Source: Nocardia fusca NBRC 14340 (lineage in GTDB: Bacteria > Actinomycetota > Actinomycetes > Mycobacteriales > Mycobacteriaceae). From it: 64,000 nucleotides of DNA. This document shows, one piece after another, positions 6,949 to 15,085 of the stretch; position 1 is the stretch's first letter; each line of letters starts with the position of its first letter. The notes under the pieces are model-generated. The model searched no databases. It was not told where the DNA came from and worked only from the letters and a program-made list of their open reading frames with translations. Where the stretch lies: positions 248,001-312,000 of the forward strand of contig NZ_BDCU01000017.1 in the NCBI RefSeq assembly GCF_001618425.1, in the 5' to 3' direction. Position numbers and translations under genes: made by a program.

Positions 6949-8067
6949 CTACGCCGCGTAACGGAGGATGCCCGCGATCTGCGTCTCACCGGGCAGGTCC
7001 TCGGCGCGCACGGCCAGGACCCGGCCACCGGTGAGCAGGACGCGACGGCTTATCTCGTCCAGGATGCCGGGCGCGTCGACCGGCTCCGGTTCGGCGAATG
7101 TGACCGCGCCGTCGGCGGATACGGTGCCGGGCACCGACGCATCGATATCGACGAGCAGAGTGTCGACGGCGCCCGCGGTGGCCGATCGGGCGAGATCGGA
7201 GATATCGGTGGCGGCCCGGCCCTCGCTGCGGCGGCGGTCCAGCAGCTCGATCAGCTCGGCCAGTTGCGCGGCGTAGTGGCGGTCCAGTACCGCACGGGAA
7301 CGGTCGGCGAGTTCCTGGTCGGAGGCGTGCTCGGGGCTGCCCGGGATGCTCTCGGCGAGCAGACCGTCGTAGCTGTTCACCGAACGGAACAGGGCGTCGA
7401 TCGGTTCGGTGGCCGCGAGAATGAGCGGGACGTGGCGGCCGGCCAGGAAATCGCGGAGTTCGGTGTCGATGGCGCGGGCATACTGGCGGGCCCGCATCTT
7501 GCGGCCCTCTTCCCCCTGGACACGGCGCTTCGGGGCCCGATCGCCCAGGCTCGATTTGCCGGCGTGCGCGGCCGCGTTGGCCGGCAGGCCGGGTATCCGC
7601 ACCGTGTACGCCGGTTTGTCGGCGGTGATCTCCACCAGCCGGACGCTGCCTTCGGCGAGTGCCAGGACGAACGCCGACTGCGGGAAGGTGACGGCGCGGA
7701 GCAGGCGTTTGAGGTAGAAACGATCGCCCACGGTGACGGAGGCGTTCAACTCGTTGGGCACCCGGAAGGTGCGGATCCGCGTCGGTGTGGCGAGGGCGAC
7801 CAGGGTGCGCGACTGGTAGCGCCAGAACTCGGCATCGTCGATGTGGACGTCGAATTCCTCCTCCAGGGCGGTCCGCGCCGCCGCATCGGTGACCTGGCCG
7901 AGCGCCTGCCGGACCTGGTCCCAGAACGCGATCCGGTTGCGGTCCGGATCGGCCGCGTCCGATTCGGTGGGGGTGTAGATCGATACGCACCAGTCGTCGG
8001 TGAGGGCGGCGAGCGCTTCGATCTCGCCGCGAGTCGGGATATCGGTGTGCAGCACGAAATCCTCCAC
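6949..8067 (-). CDS. baeRF-type release-factor-like protein
   Basis: This 372-residue protein starts at GTG 8067. Its layout resembles the bacterial archaeo-eukaryotic release-factor (baeRF) families. These are proposed eRF1-like proteins that may free stalled ribosomes or hydrolyse peptidyl-tRNA. The N-terminal half contains VSIYTPTE and a beta-rich segment ending in FYLKRLLRAV. A basic, glycine-containing central stretch (GKSSLGDRAPKRR near 170-185) and a C-terminal domain with LILAATEPIDALFRSV follow. I cannot tell the subfamily; family 11 is my best guess. It converges on the tRNA cluster. Involvement in translation is inferred from the family and is not shown by the sequence. Confidence 0.65.
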   Translation of the reverse strand: MEDFVLHTDIPTRGEIEALAALTDDWCVSIYTPTESDAADPDRNRIAFWDQVRQALGQVTDAAARTALEEEFDVHIDDAEFWRYQSRTLVALATPTRIRTFRVPNELNASVTVGDRFYLKRLLRAVTFPQSAFVLALAEGSVRLVEITADKPAYTVRIPGLPANAAAHAGKSSLGDRAPKRRVQGEEGRKMRARQYARAIDTELRDFLAGRHVPLILAATEPIDALFRSVNSYDGLLAESIPGSPEHASDQELADRSRAVLDRHYAAQLAELIELLDRRRSEGRAATDISDLARSATAGAVDTLLVDIDASVPGTVSADGAVTFAEPEPVDAPGILDEISRRVLLTGGRVLAVRAEDLPGETQIAGILRYAA

Positions 8068-8274
8068 ATCGTGGGGTCGGCGCGCCGAATCCGGTGGAAC
8101 CGGGGATCGCGGCGGTGGGTCGTGACGCAGGGCGAATACTCGGCAAACTTCATTAGAGCACAGGACGACCCCGGACAGTCGGTACGCGTCCGCCGGGGTT
8201 GTCGGCGGGCGCGGTTAAGCTGGCCCGCACGAACTCGAGCCGACCGGCCCGCCGGGTCCCGACAGGGGGTGTGT

Positions 8275-9495
8275 GTGCAGACGGAACCAGCCCGCGAGGT
8301 GATGCCGGACGGTCCGGCCGCCACGGACACCGGGGAATCGTTCCCGGACGATCTCCGTGAGCATCTGTCCTTCGAACTCGAGGAATGCGGCCACGCCCTG
8401 GCCGAACTGGTGGACGATTACGCGGTCGACCGGGAACGGGCCGCGACGATCCTGCGACTGCGGCTCGGTATCACCGGGGACCGTCCCGAAACGCTCACCC
8501 GTATCGGCGCACGTCTGGATTTCGCCCGGGACCGGGCCCGCCAGCTGCACACCAAGGCGGTCGGTGAACTGCTCCGGCACACCGCGCGCTCCGGACGGCT
8601 GCCGGTTCCCGAGTACGCCCGGCGCTACCCCGTGGGCACCCGGGATTCCGCACTCACTCGCGCGCTGCTGGCCGAAACCTACGCCACCGATACCGATATC
8701 GCGGTGAACGATCTGTCATACCTGAAGCTGCGGCTGGCCGGTCATACCGCGGCCGACGCGAAACGGATCGCGGGTTTCGTCACCCAGCGCATCGTGGGCT
8801 GGCGCAAGAAGACCAACCACCTGCTGTCCCGGTTGCGCATGGACGAGGAACCCGCCGGACCGCCGGCGCCCTGGCTCGACCGGATCGACTGGCCCACCGG
8901 GAACGGCTCGCCCGCACCGCTGCCCACCGGCCCGGCGCGGACCTTCGATATGGACGACGACGGTCGCGGCCGGTTCTACCTGCATAAACCGGGACGTGAT
9001 ATCGGTTTCGACTCCGGGCTCGAGGCCAGGCTGCTCCGCCTGCTCGACGCCGACGACCGGATCCGTAACTTCCAGGAATATCCCGATGCCGTCGGGTACC
9101 GGATCGACGGCACGGAACAGTTGCACTTCCCGACCGTCGTCGCCGAACTCGCCGACGGGCGCCTGGTACTGATCGACGAACAACCACTGGGGCATATCGG
9201 TTTCCATGTGAACCGGATGAAGTCCGCGGCGGCCCGTGCCCGGGCGCACGAGAACGGCTGGGGCTGGTTGCTCTGGACGGGCAGCCACCTCGGTGAACCG
9301 GAACTGGCGGCCCACCGGGTGCCCGCAGGCCTCGAGGACCGGCTCACCGAACTGCTCACCGAGGGCCCGGTCCGGCTGCCCGCACTACGGCAGGTGCGGG
9401 CGGAGACCGGATTCGACCCAGTGGACCTGATCGCGCTGGTGGTCCGTAACGAGTGGCGGTGGGATCGAGGCCCGTTCCGGTTGGCCGCCGGATAG
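8275..9495 (+). CDS. Sigma-region-4-like HTH fused to a degenerate TnsA-like nuclease domain
   Basis: About 406 residues. Near residues 60-100 the segment LRLGITGDRPETLTRIGARL continues into a helix-turn-helix closely resembling sigma-70 region 4.2 (compare RFGLxDGxPxTLxEIG). A helical middle follows. The C-terminal half (near 235-330) has the TnsA endonuclease layout: SGLEARLLRLL, QEYPDAVGYR, HFPTVVAELADG, VLIDEQP and WGWLLWTG. The catalytic PD appears as PT and the EVK signature as DEQ, so only the first Glu is kept and nuclease activity is unlikely. The start is taken as GTG 8275 behind an AGGGGG site; GTG 8269 or ATG 8302 are possible. No transposase genes are nearby. Function unknown; sequence-specific DNA binding is likely. 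Confidence 0.72.
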   Translation: MQTEPAREVMPDGPAATDTGESFPDDLREHLSFELEECGHALAELVDDYAVDRERAATILRLRLGITGDRPETLTRIGARLDFARDRARQLHTKAVGELLRHTARSGRLPVPEYARRYPVGTRDSALTRALLAETYATDTDIAVNDLSYLKLRLAGHTAADAKRIAGFVTQRIVGWRKKTNHLLSRLRMDEEPAGPPAPWLDRIDWPTGNGSPAPLPTGPARTFDMDDDGRGRFYLHKPGRDIGFDSGLEARLLRLLDADDRIRNFQEYPDAVGYRIDGTEQLHFPTVVAELADGRLVLIDEQPLGHIGFHVNRMKSAAARARAHENGWGWLLWTGSHLGEPELAAHRVPAGLEDRLTELLTEGPVRLPALRQVRAETGFDPVDLIALVVRNEWRWDRGPFRLAAG

Positions 9496-9536
9496 CGGAC
9501 GCAACATCAGGCCCTCACCCCGGCGGGGCCCGGCCG

Positions 9537-9767
9537 GTGCACCGGCGCGGAAACCGCCGGGCCGCGGCCAGCGGGTCTGCCCAATGGGATCGGGCGCTGT
9601 TGGTCGGTCCCGACGCCGGGCTCGGCGATCGGGCCCGCGCCATCGTCGCGCTGGGCGGCCTGAGCGACTGTTTGGTCCTGCTCGCCGACACGCCGGTGGA
9701 AGAGCTGCGCGTGGCCGCGCTGGACAGAAGACCGCCCGCGGCGGATTCGGCGGCCTCTGCGCGCTGA
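9537..9767 (+). CDS. Small hypothetical protein
   Basis: This 76-codon frame starts at GTG 9537, about 40 nt after the preceding gene. Third codon positions are strongly G/C and the middle (ALLVGPDAGLGDRARAIVALGG) looks like a folded protein rather than noise. I do not recognise a family. It could be co-transcribed with the sigma-4/TnsA-like gene. The start site is uncertain, with no good ribosome site and an open frame reaching back to 9453. Confidence 0.45.
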   Translation: MHRRGNRRAAASGSAQWDRALLVGPDAGLGDRARAIVALGGLSDCLVLLADTPVEELRVAALDRRPPAADSAASAR

Positions 9768-9808
9768 GATCCGCCCGGCGGGTACGAGATCGGGCCGGGC
9801 GGTCGCCG

Positions 9809-10768
9809 TCAGGGTTTGACCAGCATGGTCGCCGCGATGAAGGTCACGAGCAACAACATGACGAAAACCGTGATCAGCTGCCAGTTGTCGATGGTTTTGT
9901 GCAGACGCCGGATGGTGTCCTCCAGCGCTCGGTGTACCCGCCGCTCATCGGCGATCCGGCGATCCACCGCCGCCACCGCCTCGGCCTGCTCCCGGGCGCG
10001 CTGCGCCGTCCGCTCCATCCGGGCGACGGTTTTGGCGAGCTGCCGCTTCTTCTCGCGCACCGCCTGCCGGGCCACGGCCAGCGCGGTGCGCTGCGACATC
10101 AGTTCCAGGCGTTGCTGTTCGAGCAGCAGTGCCTGGGTCCTGGTGTGCTTCTCCCAGTCGGTCACGGCCGCCCATCCTTTCTTCAAATGATCGCGGTAAC
10201 CCCACGCGACCTCGCCTGCCACCCACTCCCGCAGGAACTCCCGTAATTCGTAAGGTCGCCCGCTCGGCACGACCAGGCCGGTGGGACCGGTTTCCAGCAT
10301 GCCGCTCACGGCGCGGTACTCACACGAGGCGGGCGCGAGATCGGCGATACCGAGGGCGGGCAACTGGGACACCCAGAAACCGGGCGCGCACAACCACAGC
10401 ACCTTCGCGCAACCCAGCGCACGCAGCCGGTCCGTATGTTGTTGCGCGAGTTCCTGGGTCAGTGGGCCGGTGCGCACCTCGATCGCGCCTTGCTCGGTGC
10501 CGCGCCGCCACCAGACATCGACGGTGACCGGGCCGCAGCGCCGGTCCACCACCGCCTCGTCCGCGCCGAACGCGAGCAGCCGGCTCGCCAGCCAATACTT
10601 GAGTCGCTGCGCGTCCCACTGCGCCTCCACACAGCGCGCACAGCCGCAACCGTACCCGGAGGTGGTCTGCTCCGCGGTGTCCGTACCCACCGGACCGTCG
10701 GATATACCCAGGTCGGACAACATCGTCCGACGCCCGCACCGAATATCAGTCCGCCGCTTCGTCTGCAT
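9809..10768 (-). CDS. CoiA-like nuclease-fold protein with coiled coil and C-terminal membrane anchor
   Basis: About 319 residues from ATG 10768 (10780 is also possible). A Cys-rich GYGCGCARC motif sits near residue 40. A segment like the restriction-endonuclease-fold core of competence protein CoiA follows: VTVDVWW, then GAIEVRTG, then LTQELAQQHTDRLRALG and VLWLCAPGFW. This gives D...ExR, where CoiA-type enzymes have D...ExQ/K. The next part is a long charged coiled coil rich in Arg, Ala, Gln and Lys (near 205-290). A single transmembrane helix (VFVMLLLVTFIAATMLV) lies almost at the C-terminus, which suggests a tail-anchored cytoplasmic protein. No competence genes are adjacent. Role unknown; a membrane-tethered nucleic-acid enzyme or sensor is possible. 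Confidence 0.65.
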   Translation of the reverse strand: MQTKRRTDIRCGRRTMLSDLGISDGPVGTDTAEQTTSGYGCGCARCVEAQWDAQRLKYWLASRLLAFGADEAVVDRRCGPVTVDVWWRRGTEQGAIEVRTGPLTQELAQQHTDRLRALGCAKVLWLCAPGFWVSQLPALGIADLAPASCEYRAVSGMLETGPTGLVVPSGRPYELREFLREWVAGEVAWGYRDHLKKGWAAVTDWEKHTRTQALLLEQQRLELMSQRTALAVARQAVREKKRQLAKTVARMERTAQRAREQAEAVAAVDRRIADERRVHRALEDTIRRLHKTIDNWQLITVFVMLLLVTFIAATMLVKP

Positions 10769-10872
10769 GCGACCACCCATCTAACCCGTCCCACCATGTC
10801 GGCCCGACACCACACCGACGTATTCCAGGGTGCTCCACAGAGGCCGGTCACCGCCAGGTTTCTGCCCAGCAG

Positions 10873-11826
10873 TTACCCAGATGGGACCCATGCAACCCTC
10901 ACCCCCGGCGGTGTCCCGGTCACCGGATCGGCGGCTGTCAGCACCGAACGCACCAGGGTGCGCAGCCACGCGTGCGCGGGGTCGGGAGTGTTGCGCGGAT
11001 GCCAGGCCAGCGAAATCGTCACCTCCGGCAGCGGCAGCGGGATCTCGAACGCGCACAGACCCAGCGCCGGCAGGGCGGTGGCCGCCACGACCGCGGGAGC
11101 CGGGCACACCGCGACACCGGAACGCACAGCGAGCAACGCCGTTGTCAAATCGGGGACAGTGGCCACGACGCGGCGGGTGCGGCCGTGCAGGGCGAGACGG
11201 TCGTCGATGGGGCCGCGGGCGATCCCGCGCGCCGAGATGCTGATATGGGCCGCGGCGGCGTAGGCGGCCACGGTCACCCGCTCGGAGACCAGCGGATGGC
11301 CGGGTGCGGCGACGCCGATCAACCGGTCTCCGCGTACCCGTTCCACCCGGGTCTGCGGATCCGCCTGCGCGATCACCCCGACCTGCGCGTCGATCCGGCC
11401 GTCGCGCAGCGCACTCGCCGAACCGGCCGTCTCGCCGGGCACGAACCGCAGGGTCACTCCCGGTGCCCGGGCGCGGACCTCGGTGAGCAGCCGGCCGGCG
11501 AGTTCGGGCAGCACCGCGTCGTCCACGTACAACGCGAACCCGCGTACCAGGGCGGTCGGGTCGACCGTATCGGGTTTCGCCAGCAGCGCCCGCCCCTGTT
11601 CGACCAGCGCGCCGACCTCGAACCGCAACTCGAGCGCGCGTGGCGTCGGGACGAGCTGGCGCCCGGCCCGGACCAGCAGCGGATCGTCGTAGACCCGGCG
11701 CAGCCGCGCCAGGGTGCGGCTCATCGCCGGTGGCGAGGTGTTGAGCCGCTCGGCGGCCTGCGTAACGCTGTTGGTCTCGAGCAGGGCGTGCAGGGCCACC
11801 AGCAGGTTCAGATCCAGATCCGGCAC
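10873..11826 (-). CDS. LysR-family transcriptional regulator
   Basis: The 317-residue protein begins at GTG 11826, just 7 nt after the stop of the flavin monooxygenase gene. The N-terminal winged helix-turn-helix is clear (LNLLVALHALLETNSVTQAAERLN, with SPPAMSRTLARLR as recognition helix). The C-terminal half is a substrate-binding-type effector domain. Close coupling to the upstream monooxygenase suggests that the regulator is co-transcribed with that gene and may control it. LysR regulators more often sit divergent from their targets, so the arrangement is unusual. The effector is unknown. The frame is open far upstream, but that part is antisense-like low-complexity translation of the neighbouring gene. 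Confidence 0.88.
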   Translation of the reverse strand: MPDLDLNLLVALHALLETNSVTQAAERLNTSPPAMSRTLARLRRVYDDPLLVRAGRQLVPTPRALELRFEVGALVEQGRALLAKPDTVDPTALVRGFALYVDDAVLPELAGRLLTEVRARAPGVTLRFVPGETAGSASALRDGRIDAQVGVIAQADPQTRVERVRGDRLIGVAAPGHPLVSERVTVAAYAAAAHISISARGIARGPIDDRLALHGRTRRVVATVPDLTTALLAVRSGVAVCPAPAVVAATALPALGLCAFEIPLPLPEVTISLAWHPRNTPDPAHAWLRTLVRSVLTAADPVTGTPPGVRVAWVPSG

Positions 11827-11833
11827 GGCCGGA

Positions 11834-14353
11834 TCAGGTTCGCGAGGACGCGCCGGTGGCCTGTGTCTCGGATTCGGGAGAAACCGATTCCGAGTCGGCG
11901 GTTGCCCTTTCCCGCTTCCCCGAACCGGCGGCGGGCGCCGAACCGGTGGCCGGCGCCCGCTCGGTGGTGTCGGCGGGCGCCGGTTCGGCGGTCCCCGAAG
12001 CCGATGCCGTATCGCCCGCACCGATGGCCGATGTCCGGTCGGTGGCGTCGGCGGACACCGGTTCGGTGGTCTTCGGGGCCGACGAACCCGCAGCTTCAGC
12101 GGGCGTGTCACCGGCACCGGTAGCCGGTGACCGGTCGGCAGTCGACTCCGTATCCACGGCCCCGGTCGCCGGTGCCGGGTCGGTCTTCGCCGGTTCGGCG
12201 CGGTCCGATTCCGTGGTGGCCGTATCCGGTTCCGACGCCTCCTGGGTGCCGGTCTCGGCGGCGGGCGCGGATGCCGCGCCACCCGGGGCATCGCCGCCGG
12301 GTGTCCCCGGCCCGGGCGACGGTGCCGCGGAGTTCTCGGCCGCCGCGGCGGCTGCCGCGGCCTGGGCCGCACGCATATCGAGCCGGACCGTGGGGCTGTT
12401 GGATCGTGCGGCGATACCGGCCGCGCGCTTTTCGGCCGCGGCCCGCCGGGCCGCGTCGCGTGCGACGTCCACGGCCGACTGCTGCGCGGCGGGAGGTGTC
12501 TCCGCGGGTTGCCCGTTGGGGGGCGCCGCGTTCTCCTGCTGCGGGGTATTCACCGGCCACCGGGTATTCACCGGTGCGGGCGCGGGCCGGGCCTGGTGCA
12601 CCGGTTGCGGAGGTTGCCCGGGCGCGGGTTGCGGGTCCGGTCCGACCGGGTGCGCGGCGGGCATCGCGATGATCTTGGTCCGCTCGTCGGCGCCTGGGAG
12701 AGCCGATTCCGGCAATTTCACGGTCGGAGATTCCGAGGCCACCGGTCGCCCGCCGGACGATTCGGGGCGGGCGGCGCCGGTATGGATCGGTTCGGTCGCT
12801 CCGGTCGGCGGCGACGCCGGCTGCGGTGGCGACGACTGCGGCGAGGGCCCACCGTAGGGGGCCGCGAGAGGCTGGGCCACGGGCCCACGCTTCCGGCGCG
12901 ACACCACCTTGTAGTCACCGGGCCGGGCCGGGCGCACCCATTGCGCGGTGCGTGCCGCGAAGGGCAACTTCACCCCGAGATCGGCCAGCAGTTCATCGAT
13001 ATCGCGCAGGGCATAAGGGGTCACCGAGGCACCGTGCGCGTGGTGACCGCCGGTGTACTCGTGCATCCAGCGCAGGCGGGCCTCGATCCGCTCGCTCATC
13101 GTCTCCGTCGGCGGCAGGGACAGGCTCCTGGTGAGCAGGGCCGAGGTCCAGTGCGCGCCGACCTCCGCGCCCACCGCGCTCAGCAGCGACGAGTTGTAAC
13201 CGGCGAAGGTCAGATGTGGTACCTGCAACGGCAGGATCTGCCGATACAGCCGGAAATTACCGTGATCGTCGGTGAGCTGGCGCTGTACGTACGGGGTCAG
13301 GAACGGGACCCGCTGCTGGAAACCGGTGGCGCAGACGACGATATCCGCACGGACCAGCCGGCCGTCGGACAGTTCGGCATACGGCCCGGCCTGGCCGCCG
13401 CCCAGCGCGGCGACCTCGATCCCGCCGCACACGGTGATACGGCCGGCCGCGACCTGGTCGGCGAAATCATCTGCGACCAGTCCGAACGCGGCTTCGTGGG
13501 CCTGGTCGAACCGCACCGGCGGCACCAGCCCCAGCTCCGCGGCCCGGGACCGCTGGGCCACCAGCGCTTCGATGAGATCGAGGTTGCTCTCCCGGAAGGA
13601 ACGGCCCGGACCACGCAGCAGACGCTCGAACCGGCCGGGCTCGGGATGCCGGAAATGGGCGGCACCGGTGCGGGTGAGCAGTACCCGTTCGGCGTCCAGG
13701 CCGGGGGCCAGCCGGCGCGGCATCTTCCACAGCAGCCGACGCGCCACCACCGTGGTCTCGGCGGCCACCCGGCTGATCTCGGTGGCCAGATCGCAGGCCG
13801 CGGCACCGTAGCCCACCACGACCACCGAACGGTCGCGGACCGCGTCCACATCCAGGAACTGGGTGCTGTGGCCCAATTGGCCTCCGGCACGCCCGAATTC
13901 GGTCATACCCGCGAAATCGGGGAGCTCCGGTTCGCTGAATACGCCGTTGGCGATGACGAGGTGATCACAGGAGGTGCGATGCACACCGTCGAGATCGCGT
14001 ATCTCGAGCAGCCAGCCGCCGTCGACCGGATCGGCCGCGACCACTTCGGTGCGCAGCCGGAGGCGATCGGTCAGCCCGAAGGCGCGCACGTAGCTCGCCA
14101 AGTACTCCTGCATCCGGGCTCCGTCGAGCACCCGTGGGTAGTCGGCGGGCATCGGATGGTCGGAGAAGTGGTAGGTGTACTTGCTGCTCTGCGCGCGTAA
14201 GCCCGGGTAACGGCGAGTCTCGCTCCACACGCCGCCGATATCGGGGGCTCGGTCGAATACCTCGACCGCGAACCCATCCTCACTCAGGACCTTCGCGCAG
14301 ACCAGACCCGCGATACCCGCACCGACGATCGCGATGCGGTTCCCGCTCCTCAT
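11834..14353 (-). CDS. Flavin-containing monooxygenase with long disordered C-terminal tail
   Basis: An 839-residue protein from ATG 14353. Residues 1-480 form a flavin monooxygenase: FAD-binding GAGIAGL near 10-16 with IGGVW near 41, a second Rossmann motif (VVVGYGAAACDLA, near 185-197) for NADPH, and the ATGFQQRVPF motif. It would oxygenate a small N-, S- or ketone substrate. Residues of about 485-839 form an Ala/Pro/Glu/Thr-rich tail without predicted fold. The tail holds repeated TGAGDT-like units and three T-x-[KI]/R-[LI] motifs (Thr544, Thr559, Thr655) that resemble phosphothreonine/FHA sites. Such a tail is unusual for this family; the normal length is about 450-550. The third-position GC stays high throughout, so the tail is coding. 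It is followed by the LysR gene. Confidence 0.85.
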   Translation of the reverse strand: MRSGNRIAIVGAGIAGLVCAKVLSEDGFAVEVFDRAPDIGGVWSETRRYPGLRAQSSKYTYHFSDHPMPADYPRVLDGARMQEYLASYVRAFGLTDRLRLRTEVVAADPVDGGWLLEIRDLDGVHRTSCDHLVIANGVFSEPELPDFAGMTEFGRAGGQLGHSTQFLDVDAVRDRSVVVVGYGAAACDLATEISRVAAETTVVARRLLWKMPRRLAPGLDAERVLLTRTGAAHFRHPEPGRFERLLRGPGRSFRESNLDLIEALVAQRSRAAELGLVPPVRFDQAHEAAFGLVADDFADQVAAGRITVCGGIEVAALGGGQAGPYAELSDGRLVRADIVVCATGFQQRVPFLTPYVQRQLTDDHGNFRLYRQILPLQVPHLTFAGYNSSLLSAVGAEVGAHWTSALLTRSLSLPPTETMSERIEARLRWMHEYTGGHHAHGASVTPYALRDIDELLADLGVKLPFAARTAQWVRPARPGDYKVVSRRKRGPVAQPLAAPYGGPSPQSSPPQPASPPTGATEPIHTGAARPESSGGRPVASESPTVKLPESALPGADERTKIIAMPAAHPVGPDPQPAPGQPPQPVHQARPAPAPVNTRWPVNTPQQENAAPPNGQPAETPPAAQQSAVDVARDAARRAAAEKRAAGIAARSNSPTVRLDMRAAQAAAAAAAAENSAAPSPGPGTPGGDAPGGAASAPAAETGTQEASEPDTATTESDRAEPAKTDPAPATGAVDTESTADRSPATGAGDTPAEAAGSSAPKTTEPVSADATDRTSAIGAGDTASASGTAEPAPADTTERAPATGSAPAAGSGKRERATADSESVSPESETQATGASSRT

Positions 14354-14529
14354 GGGCGAGAGATTACGTCGGATGTGTCCGGCAGCAAAGCTGGAGGCTC
14401 TTTTACGCCCATCGCCGCAGGTCGCAAGAGCCCCGCCGGAACCCCGGGCCAGTTGTCCGCGGGGCGGGTACGCACCTGCCGGACCAGCGGACACACCGCC
14501 GCGCCGTACCGCTGTGGTCTCATTGAGAT

Positions 14530-15063
14530 ATGACCACTGTCACCGTGGACCGGGCCGGACTGTGGGACGCCGAGGAGCTCAGCGATGTCGCCGCCGCGAC
14601 CTTCCCGCTGGCCTGCCCGCCGGGTTCGGATATAGACGATATCGAGGTGTTCCTGGCGGAGGCGCTCTCCGGGGAGCGGTTCGGCGAATATCTGTCCGAT
14701 CCGGCGCGCACGGTCCTCAAAGCGGTCGCGGACGGCGAGATCGTCGGGTACGCCATCCTGCACAGCGGGCCGCCGTCCGACCCCGCGGTGGCGACGGCGG
14801 TAGCGCTGGATCCGGTGCTCGAGATCAGCAAGATGTATGTGCTGCCGGGCCATCACGGCACCGGAGTGTCGAGCGCGCTCATGCACGCGGCGCTGGAGCA
14901 GGCCCGCGGCGCCGATTACGCCGGTGTCTGGCTCGGCGTGAACCAGGAGAACCTGCGGGCGCAACGCTTCTACGCCAAGTACGGCTTCGAGCAGGTCGGT
15001 ACCCGGACTTTCACCGTCGGGCGCCAGGTGTACCACGACGACGTGCTGCGACTCGAGTTCTGA
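14530..15063 (+). CDS. GNAT-family N-acetyltransferase
   Basis: This 177-residue acetyltransferase uses acetyl-CoA to modify an unknown amine. Typical GNAT elements are visible: the core strand LEISKMYVLPGHHGTGVSSALM, where the Q/RxxGxG/A motif reads HHGTGV, and the C-terminal LGVNQENLRAQRFYAKYGF. It starts at ATG 14530. In M. tuberculosis Rv2669, a GNAT, sits in the same place before Rv2670c-Rv2674, so this is taken as the left end of the conserved gene order. It converges on the PtpB-like phosphatase with 22 nt between stops. Confidence 0.9.
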   Translation: MTTVTVDRAGLWDAEELSDVAAATFPLACPPGSDIDDIEVFLAEALSGERFGEYLSDPARTVLKAVADGEIVGYAILHSGPPSDPAVATAVALDPVLEISKMYVLPGHHGTGVSSALMHAALEQARGADYAGVWLGVNQENLRAQRFYAKYGFEQVGTRTFTVGRQVYHDDVLRLEF

Positions 15064-15085
15064 CCTTCGGACCCGTGTCGCGGTC

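Noticed and set aside
7264..8274. N-terminal extension of the sigma4/TnsA-like gene
   Set aside because: The open frame reaches back across the complete baeRF gene on the other strand. The extension has no coding character of its own, and homology-like sequence begins only after about 8275.
6184..10872. Genomic island integrated at a tRNA
   Set aside because: There is no integrase, no tRNA 3'-end duplication and no shift in base composition. All four tRNAs are intact.
11826..12372. Long N-terminal extension of the LysR regulator
   Set aside because: The extra Arg/Pro-rich part is another reading of the monooxygenase tail. LysR proteins begin at the helix-turn-helix, as does the GTG at 11826.
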